DNA from: SKLM01 sp964575455 | GTDB lineage: Bacteria > Chloroflexota > Anaerolineae > B4-G1 | Length of the DNA stretch: 64,000 nucleotides | Direction of reading: 5' to 3' | Assembly: GCA_964575455.1 (NCBI GenBank) | Contig: CAZNRX010000005.1 | Span: forward strand, 1-64,000 | Shown: positions 27,069 to 35,288 of the stretch, piece by piece | How the letters are laid out: each line of letters starts with the position of its first letter | How positions within the stretch are numbered: position 1 is the first letter of the stretch | Position numbers and translations under genes: made by a program | The notes under the pieces: generated by a model | Told to the model about the DNA's origin: nothing | The model's database searches: none | The model's input: the letters and a program-made list of their open reading frames with translations, nothing else

Positions 27069-28175
27069 TCAGTTGGCGATCGCCCTCCGCTGCCAGAAGG
27101 CCTCTCGGTAGTCCTGGAAGGTCCCCTCCAGGATCGCCTCTCGAATCTCCTGCGCGATGGTCAGCATCAGGTGTAGATTGTGCATCGTGATCAACTGATG
27201 GCCCAGGATCTCGTTGGCCCAGTTCAGGTGCCGCAGATAGGCCCGGCTGAAGTGCGTGCAGGCGTAGCAGGTGCATCCCTCCTCTAGCGGGCGTGGGTCG
27301 TCCGTGAACTGCGCGTTGCTGATGTTGAGGCGGCCGGTGCGCGTCAGCACGCCGCCGTTGCGCGCCATGCGTGTGGGCAGCACGCAGTCGAACATATCCA
27401 CCCCCCGCGCCGTGCACTCCACCAGATCCTGTGGGGTGCCCACGCCCATCAGGTAGCGCACCCTGTCGCGCGGCAGGACCCTGTCTAGAAGCTCCAGGAT
27501 GGCGTGCATCTGTTCCTTCGTCTCGCCCACGCTCAGCCCTCCAATGGCGTAATGGTCGAATCCTAGATCGGTTAAGAATCGCGCAGAGCGCTCTCGCAGG
27601 TCTGGGAAGATGCCACCCTGGACGATGCCGAAGAGCTCTTGATCGGCTCGGCTCTTGGCTGCCCCGCACCGCTCGGCCCAGGCGTGGGTGCGTGCCATCG
27701 CCTCCAGGTTGTAGGCGCGCTCAAATGGCTCGGCGCACTCGTCCAGGCAGGTGATGAAATCGGCGCCCAGGTTCTCCTGGATGGCGATGACGGACTCGGG
27801 CGTGAAGCGCTGTTTGGACCCGTCGATGTGTGAGCGAAAGGTGACGCCGTCCGCGTCCACCTCTCGGCGCTCGGCCAGGCTGAAGATCTGGTAGCCGCCG
27901 GAATCGGTCAGGATGGGGCGGTCCCACCCCATAAACGCATGGAGGCCTCCCAGCTCGGCGATCAGCTCGTCGCCAGGACGCAGGTGGAGGTGGTAGGCGT
28001 TGGCCAGGATCTGGGTGGCGCCCAGGTCGTGAAGATCGCTAGGGGAGACGGCTTTGACGGTGGCGTGCGTGCCCACGGGGCAGAAGATGGGAGTGGGCAC
28101 GTCTCCATGGGGCGTGCTGAGCAGCCCGGCACGCGCGTGCTTATCGCTGCCTAATAGGGTGAAGGTGTCAGACAT
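27069..28175 (-). CDS. tgt: tRNA-guanine transglycosylase
   Basis: A 368-residue enzyme that exchanges guanine 34 for preQ1 in GUN-anticodon tRNAs (queuosine pathway). Motifs: LANAYHLHLRPGD, LTDSGGYQIFSL with the substrate-binding Asp (about 93), GGLSVGE (about 230), and the nucleophilic Asp in the VDMFDCVLPTRMARNG stretch near 263. The zinc site CTCYAC...H near 305 is intact. Full length. It is convergent with the YgfK gene, with only 14 bases between stops, and no other queuosine gene is present in the window. Confidence 0.95.
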   Translation of the reverse strand: MSDTFTLLGSDKHARAGLLSTPHGDVPTPIFCPVGTHATVKAVSPSDLHDLGATQILANAYHLHLRPGDELIAELGGLHAFMGWDRPILTDSGGYQIFSLAERREVDADGVTFRSHIDGSKQRFTPESVIAIQENLGADFITCLDECAEPFERAYNLEAMARTHAWAERCGAAKSRADQELFGIVQGGIFPDLRERSARFLTDLGFDHYAIGGLSVGETKEQMHAILELLDRVLPRDRVRYLMGVGTPQDLVECTARGVDMFDCVLPTRMARNGGVLTRTGRLNISNAQFTDDPRPLEEGCTCYACTHFSRAYLRHLNWANEILGHQLITMHNLHLMLTIAQEIREAILEGTFQDYREAFWQRRAIAN

Positions 28176-28247
28176 TGGTGTCTCCTACGGACCTGTGGGT
28201 TGGTCTCCCTGCAAGAACAGACCTGTGGAGATCTGTCCAAGAGAGAA

Positions 28248-29606
28248 TCAGCGGTTGAACCTGCTTCGTGGTGCCCCGCCCCGGTAGGCTGGGGCCAGGA
28301 TGGGGGCTGGCGTGCAGCGGCCGATGTCCAGCATGCGCGTTGCCAAGCGTGGATCGATCTCCTCGACGTGGCTCGCCGTGGTGATAACCGTGGGCGAGCG
28401 GGCGTTGTAACGATGGTCGAAGATCTGATACAGCTTCTCTCGAGCCCAGGGCGTGGCTGACTCGGTACCCAGGTCGTCCAGGATGAGAAGAGGTGTGCGC
28501 CGCACTTCCTCGAAGCGCTTGTCGAAGGAGATGGTGCTCCTGGGGTTGAACGTGGCTCTCAGGTGATCCAATAGATCCGGCACGACGACGAAAAGGGCTG
28601 GATACCCTTCCGCGACGCGGTAGTTGGCAATAGCGGCCGCCAGGTGTGTCTTCCCACATCCGTATATGCCGGTGAAAAGGAGCCAATCCTGCGGATTCTC
28701 GGCGAAGGCTCGAGCTTTCTCGTACGCCTCCCGGAGGCTCGTTTCCTCCTCAGGGGGAAGCTCGCCCTTGCGCAGGTCGAACGTGTCAAACGTCTGGTCA
28801 TGGTGGAGGGCCAAGCTGCTCAGCTCCGATTGGTCCGGGGCCACGCCCGAGCGTCGGTAGTCTGGTGCGGTGATCGAGACGATCTGCGTCAGATCGGGGT
28901 CGACGATGCGTGAACGGAGCCGAAGAGGGATGTCCTCTAGCTCGTGATTTGTGGTGATCACGGTGGGAAGCCGGGCGTTGTAGCGATGATTGAAGATCTG
29001 GTACAGCTTCTCTTGGGCCCACGCGGTGGTCGACTCGGTGCCCAGGTCATCCAGGATCAGCACCGGTGCCGTGCGTATCTCGTGGAATCGCGCTTGAAAG
29101 GGCGACGTCTGCTCGTCGGTGCTGGCGGGAGCGTAGGAGGCTCGGAGGCGATCCAGCAGATCGGGCACGGTGATGAAGAGCACCGGCTGGCCCCGCTGCA
29201 CACAGCGGTTGGCGATGGAGGCGGCCAGATGCGTCTTTCCGCATCCGTAGCCGCCCTTCAAGACCAACCAACCCTCGGGCTTCTTGGCGAAGTCACGAGC
29301 GACATCGTAGGCCCAACGGAGGTTGGCGCGCTTGTCTGGCGGCAGGCCGTGACCCTCGGGAGCGAACGATTCGAACGTCATCCGCTCCAGGACTGCGAGC
29401 TCGCTCAATGTGCGAAGCGCGGAGACGCGTCTTTCGGTAAGCTCCTCCTGTCGGCAGGTGCAGGGAACGAGCTTGCCGAAGTCGGGATGGTTGACGGGAA
29501 CGGCCGCTCGAACGTATCCCAGCCCCTGGCAGATGGGACAGACCTTTTCCGTCCTCTCTTCTTGTTCCCTTCGTGTTTGGTCAGCTTTCGCTCTATGCTT
29601 ATCCAT
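28248..29606 (-). CDS. Tandem DnaC/IstB-type AAA+ ATPase (two ATPase domains)
   Basis: A 452-residue protein with two consecutive DnaC/DnaI-like AAA+ modules. A zinc-type segment (CPICQ and CTC, about 24-60) comes first. Module one has Walker A GGYGCGKTH (about 117) and LILDDLGTES; module two has GIYGCGKTH (about 312) and the same LILDDLGTES. The modules are close duplicates, including the downstream EKLYQIF(N/D)HRYNAR segment. Normal DnaC/DnaI helicase loaders have one domain. The ATG at 29606 overlaps the DnaD-like stop (ATGGATAA); an earlier in-frame start at 29654 would lie inside that gene. It probably loads the replicative helicase at origin or restart sites. Confidence 0.85.
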   Translation of the reverse strand: MDKHRAKADQTRREQEERTEKVCPICQGLGYVRAAVPVNHPDFGKLVPCTCRQEELTERRVSALRTLSELAVLERMTFESFAPEGHGLPPDKRANLRWAYDVARDFAKKPEGWLVLKGGYGCGKTHLAASIANRCVQRGQPVLFITVPDLLDRLRASYAPASTDEQTSPFQARFHEIRTAPVLILDDLGTESTTAWAQEKLYQIFNHRYNARLPTVITTNHELEDIPLRLRSRIVDPDLTQIVSITAPDYRRSGVAPDQSELSSLALHHDQTFDTFDLRKGELPPEEETSLREAYEKARAFAENPQDWLLFTGIYGCGKTHLAAAIANYRVAEGYPALFVVVPDLLDHLRATFNPRSTISFDKRFEEVRRTPLLILDDLGTESATPWAREKLYQIFDHRYNARSPTVITTASHVEEIDPRLATRMLDIGRCTPAPILAPAYRGGAPRSRFNR

Positions 29607-30273
29607 GATTCCATTTGAGATATCGTCGTCGATCCGCCTCAGCGGACCGCCCACCTCCGTCCTCGTCCTTGCCCTCCGTGCTCCAGCGCTCCAGAATGGC
29701 TTGGATGTACCTCCAGCTCCGCTTGTTCAGACTGACGGCCTCGCGGAAGGCCTCCTCGATCCACGAGGTAGGATACGTCTGCTCGGCCTCACGCAGCTCC
29801 TCGGCGATGAGGGGGGTAAGCATCCCGATGTTCTGCTCATAGAGCGTGAAGATGTTCGGCCGCCCGCGAAGCTCGATCTTCTCGGGCTGCGCGCCCCGCG
29901 AGATGGCGTCTACGGCGGAGCGCCCTTTGGGCGTATTGGCGAAATAGAGAGCGCTGCTCTGGTCTGCTTTCGGCGGTACGACGCGGAGGAGGGTGCCGCG
30001 CTCCACGGCCCGATCCAGCGCGGCTCGCAGGGCCTCTGTTGTCTTCTGCCGTGAACCTTCCGCCAAGCTGGAGAGCAGCACATGGTCGGAGGCCAGGTCG
30101 TCAAAGCGGAGGTAGCACATGCTTCCGCGCTGTTGTCTGAGCCGCCACAGGACGTGCAGGGTCAGCTTAAGCTCGGCCAGGTCGTCGATGATGGGGATCA
30201 GCTTGGTGAACACGGAGGCGGGGAGACCCACGATGCGCACCTTGCCTGATGGGAAACCGCTGAATGTCTTCAT
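29599..30273 (-). CDS. DnaD-domain primosome protein
   Basis: A 224-residue protein with an N-terminal winged-helix-like region (about 30-130) and a C-terminal DnaD/DnaB_2 domain around 150-200, recognised by WIEEAFREAV and the terminal RSWRYIQAILERW motif. DnaD proteins remodel DNA at origins and stalled forks and help recruit the helicase loader. Its stop overlaps the start of the tandem DnaC-like gene, so the pair is translationally coupled and very likely acts together. A strong promoter lies 50-75 bases upstream of the start. Confidence 0.85.
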   Translation of the reverse strand: MKTFSGFPSGKVRIVGLPASVFTKLIPIIDDLAELKLTLHVLWRLRQQRGSMCYLRFDDLASDHVLLSSLAEGSRQKTTEALRAALDRAVERGTLLRVVPPKADQSSALYFANTPKGRSAVDAISRGAQPEKIELRGRPNIFTLYEQNIGMLTPLIAEELREAEQTYPTSWIEEAFREAVSLNKRSWRYIQAILERWSTEGKDEDGGGRSAEADRRRYLKWNHG

Positions 30274-30319
30274 CTTGGAGCTGCCTGCTTACGGTATCTG
30301 ACTTGCCACCTGTAGCTTG

Positions 30320-30347
30320 ATTATACCCCTGGCCTTGAGTAGGTCAA
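30320..30347 (-). promoter_or_regulatory. Strong promoter of the dnaD-dnaC pair
   Basis: On the minus strand, TTGACC (30342-30347) is 16 bases from a perfect TATAAT (30320-30325). It reads into the DnaD-like gene and overlaps the last codons of the MFS gene. Confidence 0.75.
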
Positions 30348-31597
30348 GAGATGGAGCCCCGCAGTCTGGGCAGCAGCCGAAGGGCCGCGATGCCTCCCAA
30401 GACGAACACGACTGCGGCGGCGAGGAATGGGGCGCGCAGGCCAAGCCATGCCGCCAGCGAGCTGCCCATCATCGGCCCGATGGCGTTGGCGACCGAGACC
30501 ACGCTGGCGTCCACACCATAGACGATCCCTTCGCGTCCCTTGGGTGCCAGTGCCGCCAGGGAGGCGCTGATCGATGCCAGTATGCCTCCCATGGCTAGAC
30601 CGGCGCCGGCCTGGAGCGGAATCAGCCACATAGAGCGCTCCACCATCGATTGGGGTGCGTAGCAGATCACCGAGCCCAGCGCGCATATCGCCAGGATCAG
30701 GCGGTACCCTACGCGATCCCCCAGCTGGCCGAGTTGACGTCCCCCGATGGCACCCCCAAGTGCGTTCGCCCCCGTGATCAAGCCCGTCAGCGTGGCCACG
30801 CGTGTGTCGGGAGGTGCGATCGTCTCCACGAAAAGGGGCAGCGTGGGCCTCGGTAGACAGGATGCGAATCTCATCACCAAGCGGACCCCCAGCACAGTCA
30901 GTAGCGGCGCTGACGTCAGCACTGGGGCTAGATGGTTCAGGACGCGCCGACCTAGGGTCACCTCTTCGTCAGGGGATGTCGTCGGGTCATCTGGAGCAGG
31001 GTCGGTCTGATCCGGCTCCTTGACAAAGACAAGAACGCCCAGCGCAGCGATCAGAAGCAGCCCACCCGTGACGAAGAAAGCAGCCCGATAACCGAGCGTG
31101 TCGGCGACGACGCCTCCTACTAGGGGGCCCGCGGAGGCCCCAACGTAGATTGCCATTTGGAGCGTCCCCAGGGCGTATCCCGCCCGGTCGCTTGGAGCCG
31201 AGGTGGCGACGAGCGCGGTTGCGGCCGTGACCGTGCCGGTAAGAGCGCCCTGCACCGCGCGCAGTAGCGCTAGCTGCTGGGGGCTCTGGGCCAAGCCCAT
31301 GAAGGTCATGATCAGCGAGCCTCCGAACATAGCGCGCTCCACCATCACTTTGCGACCGTAGCGATCGCTGAGCGCCCCCCAGATAGGGCCGAAGATGGCC
31401 ATCGTGACCGCCTGGGCGGAAAAGATCACGCCGGACCAGATCCTGACTTGTCTTTCGCCCTGTACGCCCAGCTCTCTGACGTAGAGCGGCAGTATGGGGA
31501 TCACGATGGCGAAGCCAACGATGGCTACCAGCTCGGCAAACCAGATGGCGCGCAGGTTTTGCTGCCACGAGGGTGGGGTGTCGCTTGTCGTAGACAT
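30344..31597 (-). CDS. MFS transporter, drug-efflux type
   Basis: A 417-residue inner-membrane protein with twelve predicted helices in two halves split by an acidic Asp/Pro/Glu loop near residues 195-215. The loop 2-3 motif of drug-H+ antiporters, GALSDRYGRKV, is near residue 78, and the second-half counterpart IGGRQLGQLGDRVGYR near 275. The fold is like TetA/MdtG efflux pumps. Substrate is unknown. The gene has its own promoter at 31606-31633 and stands alone between the dnaD operon and tRNA-Thr. Confidence 0.85.
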   Translation of the reverse strand: MSTTSDTPPSWQQNLRAIWFAELVAIVGFAIVIPILPLYVRELGVQGERQVRIWSGVIFSAQAVTMAIFGPIWGALSDRYGRKVMVERAMFGGSLIMTFMGLAQSPQQLALLRAVQGALTGTVTAATALVATSAPSDRAGYALGTLQMAIYVGASAGPLVGGVVADTLGYRAAFFVTGGLLLIAALGVLVFVKEPDQTDPAPDDPTTSPDEEVTLGRRVLNHLAPVLTSAPLLTVLGVRLVMRFASCLPRPTLPLFVETIAPPDTRVATLTGLITGANALGGAIGGRQLGQLGDRVGYRLILAICALGSVICYAPQSMVERSMWLIPLQAGAGLAMGGILASISASLAALAPKGREGIVYGVDASVVSVANAIGPMMGSSLAAWLGLRAPFLAAAVVFVLGGIAALRLLPRLRGSIS

Positions 31598-31605
31598 CGA
31601 CGATA

Positions 31606-31633
31606 ATCATAACACACCATCATGTCCTGGCAA
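31606..31633 (-). promoter_or_regulatory. Promoter of the MFS transporter gene
   Basis: On the minus strand TTGCCA (31628-31633) and TATGAT (31606-31611) have a 16-base spacer. The -10 is only nine bases from the ATG, implying a leaderless or very short-leader transcript. Confidence 0.5.
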
Positions 31634-31662
31634 GACGGCGTATGAGTGTGGGCATGCTTCAT

Positions 31663-31690
31663 TTGCCAAGGGCGCGTTTGTTGGTATAAT
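31663..31690 (+). promoter_or_regulatory. Promoter of tRNA-Thr
   Basis: TTGCCA (31663-31668) and a perfect TATAAT (31685-31690) are 16 bases apart. Initiation would fall about six bases before the mature tRNA 5' end. Confidence 0.7.
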
Positions 31691-31702
31691 ACCTCGCTGC
31701 GA

Positions 31703-31775
31703 GCCACCCTAGCTCAATCGGTAGAGCAACCGCTTCGTAAGTGGTAGGTTTTGGGTTCGATTCCCAAGGGTGGCT
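31703..31775 (+). tRNA. tRNA-Thr (anticodon CGT)
   Basis: A full cloverleaf can be drawn. The acceptor GCCACCC pairs with GGGTGGC, the D arm is GCTC/GAGC, the anticodon stem ACCGC/GTGGT carries the loop TTCGTAA with anticodon CGT, and the T arm is TTGGG-TTCGATT-CCCAA. The discriminator base is T. The 3' CCA is not encoded. Confidence 0.95.
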
Positions 31776-31784
31776 CTGCGACTG

Positions 31785-31809
31785 GGCCCCGTCTTGGGGC
31801 CTTGTTGTT
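31785..31809 (+). terminator. Intrinsic terminator after tRNA-Thr
   Basis: GGCCCC (31785-31790) and GGGGCC (31796-31801) form a stem with a five-base loop, followed by TTGTTGTT. Confidence 0.75.
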
Positions 31810-31837
31810 ATGGGGGTTTGATCTCAACGAGAGCTGA

Positions 31838-33031
31838 ATGGCTGAACAATCACTGGGTCCCTGGCGTATTCTGTGGCGATTCGCGACCAGCAATGAGGTG
31901 CTGGTCGCTCTCTTGCTAGCTATCGCCGCGAGTGTTACGCTCGCGGCCTGGATTCCGCAGCGACCCTCCTCTGATGTGGACTACGCCCGGTGGCTGTCTG
32001 AGACGCAAGCGCGCTACGGCGAGGCCACTACTCTGATGCGGATGCTGGACTTGTTCAGCATCGTATCCTCTTTCGGTTTCCGTGCGCTCCTGGCGCTTCT
32101 CTCCGGATGCACCTTCCTGCGGGTGGTGGAGGGCGTTGACCGACTGAGGTGCGATCGGGATATCGACGAGCCGGCTGGAGCGTGGAACGAGATCTCGTGT
32201 GGACAGTTCTCGAGACTGCTCCGTCGTCTGAGACGTCGACGGTATCGCGTGTTGAAGGGATCCTCTTTCTTTCAGGTTGATCGTTGGCCCTGGTCTGGCG
32301 TGCTTTCCCTGACGGCTCATCTCGGCGTTCTGCTCCTGTTGGTCAGCCTGCTCCTTTGGCAGCTCCTGGGGTGGCAGGCCAAAGGTCTCATTCTGCAGAG
32401 AGGGGAACGACGGTCACTGTCGCGGGGCGACTACTGGGTGTCGCTGGCTGAAGACGGCATTGGCGCACGTCACAGTCCCGGCGTGGTGGCTTTCATCGAG
32501 GAGCGTGGCCCGGGTGTGCAGGTCTCCGCGGTCGATGGAGACGGCGAGTCGCTACAGATGCTTCTCACCTCCAACGCAGAGCCCAGCACGGAACTGCGGT
32601 TGCCACTCACCGGGGATACCTACTTCGCTATACCAGACGCAGAGTTAGTGGTTCGTCTGACGCCGCGATCAGAGGTGCCTTACGCCCGAGCCGACGTTCA
32701 GATCTACAGCAGCCCAACGGGGGAGATCATATCGGAGAGGGTAACGGATAAGGGGGGGCAGGCGACATTTGAGGTGGGACCCGGTGTGACCTTGACGTTC
32801 CTCCCTGCGCCCTACGCGCGCGTCCTGGCTACCCACAACCCGGGACGATTGCCGGCCGGGTTGGGCTTGATCATGCTGATGGTCGGACTGACGGGGAGCC
32901 TGATATGGTCGGAGCGCCGCTTCTGGCTTCGTGAAGGGGAAGGCTCCGGGTCGACGGGCGGAACCGCTTCGGCACCCGTTGAAGCTGCAGGCTCCTTCCC
33001 GTCGTGGCTTCAGCCCGAACACGAAGGGTAA
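31838..33031 (+). CDS. ResB-like cytochrome c biogenesis protein
   Basis: A 397-residue membrane protein. Helices lie at about 22-40, 70-95 and 150-175, then a large domain of about 140 residues (180-320), and a final helix near 335-355. This is the ResB/Ccs1 plan, in which ResB works with a CcsA-type partner to attach haem to apocytochrome c. The opening WRILWRFATSNEVLVALLLA is typical. The C-terminal tail is Gly/Ser/Thr-rich and unstructured. It follows tRNA-Thr and precedes another polytopic protein that could be the partner. The identification rests on topology and the first helices, so it is moderately sure. Confidence 0.6.
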   Translation: MAEQSLGPWRILWRFATSNEVLVALLLAIAASVTLAAWIPQRPSSDVDYARWLSETQARYGEATTLMRMLDLFSIVSSFGFRALLALLSGCTFLRVVEGVDRLRCDRDIDEPAGAWNEISCGQFSRLLRRLRRRRYRVLKGSSFFQVDRWPWSGVLSLTAHLGVLLLLVSLLLWQLLGWQAKGLILQRGERRSLSRGDYWVSLAEDGIGARHSPGVVAFIEERGPGVQVSAVDGDGESLQMLLTSNAEPSTELRLPLTGDTYFAIPDAELVVRLTPRSEVPYARADVQIYSSPTGEIISERVTDKGGQATFEVGPGVTLTFLPAPYARVLATHNPGRLPAGLGLIMLMVGLTGSLIWSERRFWLREGEGSGSTGGTASAPVEAAGSFPSWLQPEHEG

Positions 33032-33075
33032 CACGAAGGGCAACACGAAGGACACGAAAAGGCACGAACACGAAG
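33018..33075 (+). repeat. Tandem CACGAAGG-type repeats
   Basis: The unit AACACGAAGG recurs at 33018, 33030 and 33042, with variants to 33075. The array spans the ResB stop and the bases just before the next start. Similar units occur at about 45971, 46550-46580 and 50654, always outside core coding sequence. Confidence 0.6.
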
Positions 33076-33873
33076 ATGTCATTTGTTGCAATCCTTGTCG
33101 GTTTGGGCTGTGGAATGCTGTTGGCCGCGGTGAGCTTCGGCCTATGGAGCGATTGCCGGGGAGCGCGGGTGCTCGGGCGATCTAGCCCGTCGACCCGCTC
33201 TCTCTCTCGTGGTGCACATGCTGTTGCTTGGACTGCGGCCGGTGTCCTCATGGTTGGTGCACTGCTGGCGTGGGGAAGTGGCCTGCCGGCCCTGGAATCG
33301 CTCATTGGAGGAGGGCTTTCCCCTGTGGTTGATGCCTATGGGCATACCTTGGAGGGGCCTATCCTGTCGCTGATCCTGATGGCCGCTTTGGCCATTCCAT
33401 TGAAGGTGGATGCGCCACGGACGGCTGCTTGGAGCTGTGCGCTGCTTTACCTACCCGCTTCGCTGCTGGCCCTAGCGGCTCTGATCCGGGTTGTAACGCC
33501 TGGCGCGGCTGTCCTGAGTGCGGGCTGGGTGACGCCAGTTCGTTTCTCTCTGGCGGTTTGCGGCGGGCTGGGGGGGCGGTCGCTGGGTCAGTCACTGCAC
33601 GTGGTTGCGTCCGGTGCTCCCTCGGTCGAATGGCCTGGGAAGCTCACGTATGGGCTCACAACGTTTTTGTTCGGTTCCGCGAGCCTGGTGAGTCTCTGGC
33701 AGCGAGGGGCGCTGTGGGGTGGCGCCGACCCCGTGCTGAGAGGTGGGATAGCGGGTGCTTGGCTGGCGTGGAGCGCCGGCTGGCTGGTCCCGCGTCGCTA
33801 CCCGAGACTGCGAGGAGGTCTGACAATCGTGGCTGCGATGCTCCTGATCCTGGCAGCGATCAAGCCGGCTTGA
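33076..33873 (+). CDS. Polytopic membrane protein next to ResB, unknown
   Basis: About 265 residues with seven or eight predicted helices (MSFVAILVGLGCG first). The ATG at 33076 is preferred; the longer reading from 33004 translates the CACGAAGG repeat into an Arg/Thr-rich stretch. By position it could be the CcsA/HemX-like partner of the ResB-like protein. However, the Trp-rich WWD signature and the expected His pattern are not obvious; the nearest piece is GALWGGADP. I therefore give no function. It is 17 bases upstream of uridine kinase. Confidence 0.5.
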   Translation: MSFVAILVGLGCGMLLAAVSFGLWSDCRGARVLGRSSPSTRSLSRGAHAVAWTAAGVLMVGALLAWGSGLPALESLIGGGLSPVVDAYGHTLEGPILSLILMAALAIPLKVDAPRTAAWSCALLYLPASLLALAALIRVVTPGAAVLSAGWVTPVRFSLAVCGGLGGRSLGQSLHVVASGAPSVEWPGKLTYGLTTFLFGSASLVSLWQRGALWGGADPVLRGGIAGAWLAWSAGWLVPRRYPRLRGGLTIVAAMLLILAAIKPA

Positions 33874-33889
33874 GGAAGGGAGAGGAAAC

Positions 33890-34540
33890 GTGGAGCCGAT
33901 TGTCATTGGTGTGGCCGGCGGGACGGGGTCGGGTAAGACGACCGTTGCCAGTCGTATTCTGGATCGGGTGGGAACCGAACACATCACGTACATAGCCCAC
34001 GATGCTTACTATCGCGATCTCAGCCATCTTCCGGAGCGACTCCGAGCGCAAGTCAACTTCGATCACCCAGATGCCTTGGAGACCGAGCTGTTGGTCGAGC
34101 ATCTGAAGAAGCTGCGCGACGGTCAGCCGATAGAGATTCCCATCTACGACTTCACCACCCATACGCGCACGGATCGGAGGCGGCGGGTCGAGCTGGCGCC
34201 GGTGGTCATCGTCGAGGGGATCCTCGTCTTCGTCGAGCCCGAGCTGCGAGAGTTATTTGACGTGAAGATCTACATCGACACTGATGCCGACGTGCGCTTC
34301 ATTCGACGACTGCGGCGGGACATTGAGGAGCGCGGCCGCGGCGTCCAGTCGGTCTGTGAGCAGTATCTTTCGACGGTCCGCCCGATGCATTTGGAGTTCG
34401 TCGAGCCAAGCAAGCGGTACGCGGACGTCATCATCCCCGAGGGGGGATTCAACGAGGTGGCTATTGAGATGGTAGCTGCGCGCCTTAAGGGTATGCTCGC
34501 GGAGGAGTTCGGGACCGAGGCTTCGTGTGACTGGTCGTAG
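33890..34540 (+). CDS. udk: Uridine kinase
   Basis: A 216-residue P-loop kinase that phosphorylates uridine and cytidine in pyrimidine salvage. Walker A is GGTGSGKTT (about 10-18). Nucleoside-binding segments HDAYYRDLSHLP (about 41) and NFDHPDALET (about 59) are intact, as are YDFTTHTR and the lid-like RRLRRDIEERGRG (about 140). GTG start with GGGAGAGGAA before it. Normal length. Co-directional with the flanking genes. Confidence 0.95.
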   Translation: MEPIVIGVAGGTGSGKTTVASRILDRVGTEHITYIAHDAYYRDLSHLPERLRAQVNFDHPDALETELLVEHLKKLRDGQPIEIPIYDFTTHTRTDRRRRVELAPVVIVEGILVFVEPELRELFDVKIYIDTDADVRFIRRLRRDIEERGRGVQSVCEQYLSTVRPMHLEFVEPSKRYADVIIPEGGFNEVAIEMVAARLKGMLAEEFGTEASCDWS

Positions 34541-34562
34541 GTATGCACCTGGTGTTGGCAAG

Positions 34563-35288
34563 ATGAGGCTATCTGTCATTATACCTATCTACAATGAGGC
34601 CCAGACCGTGGCTAGGCTGATCGAACAAGTGTTGGCTGTTGAGCTCGGAGATATCGAGCGAGAGATCATTGTGGTGAACGATGGTTCGACCGATCGGAGC
34701 CGCGATGTGCTGGAGCGCATCGCTGTCCGACGGTCTGACCTGGTCAAGGTCTACCATCACGAGCAGAATCGGGGGAAAGGCGCGGCGATCCGCACGGCGT
34801 TGGAGCACGTGACGGGCGATATTGTGATCACTCAGGATGCCGATCTGGAGTATGACCCTGAGGAGTATCCCAAGCTGCTTGCTCTCTTTGAGGATCCGGC
34901 CGTGCAGGTGGTTTACGGCTCGAGGAACCTCCGGGAGAACCCGCGGTCATCCTGGGCGTTCTATTGGGGTGGGCGCCTAGTGAGCTGGGTGGCCAACCTG
35001 CTCTATGGTTCTGACTTGACGGATGAGGCCACCGGCTACAAGCTGTTTCGTGCGGATCTGCTGCGCAGCCTTGATCTGCAGTCCGATGGCTTTGAGTTCT
35101 GCCCTGAGGTCACGGGCAAGCTGCTGAAGCGCGACGTTGAGATCCACGAAATCCCGATCTCCTACCGACCACGAAGCCTGGAGGAGGGTAAGAAGATCAA
35201 CTGGAGGGATGGACTGAGGGCCATCTGGACGTTGGTACGGCATCGCTTCGCGGCGCCTTGCTGGTGGTGCCAGAGAGGTGATCAGTGA
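34563..35288 (+). CDS. Family 2 glycosyltransferase, dolichol-phosphate mannosyltransferase-like
   Basis: A 241-residue inverting GT-A enzyme opening with MRLSVIIPIYNEAQTV. The donor site shows VVNDGSTDRS (about 37) and ITQDADLEYDPEEYP (about 94). ATGYKLFRADLL and FCPEVTGKLLKR in the second half resemble polyprenol-phosphate sugar transferases. No transmembrane helix is fused at the C-terminus. The ATG at 34563 is taken from the family start; GTG 34527 would overlap udk by 14 bases and add 12 residues. It likely charges a lipid carrier with a hexose. Tail-to-tail with the next gene, with overlapping stops. Confidence 0.8.
   Translation: MRLSVIIPIYNEAQTVARLIEQVLAVELGDIEREIIVVNDGSTDRSRDVLERIAVRRSDLVKVYHHEQNRGKGAAIRTALEHVTGDIVITQDADLEYDPEEYPKLLALFEDPAVQVVYGSRNLRENPRSSWAFYWGGRLVSWVANLLYGSDLTDEATGYKLFRADLLRSLDLQSDGFEFCPEVTGKLLKRDVEIHEIPISYRPRSLEEGKKINWRDGLRAIWTLVRHRFAAPCWWCQRGDQ

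Noticed and set aside
33004..33075. Extended N-terminus for the membrane protein after ResB
   Set aside because: It would be a translation of the CACGAAGG repeat array; ATG 33076 gives a normal membrane-protein start.
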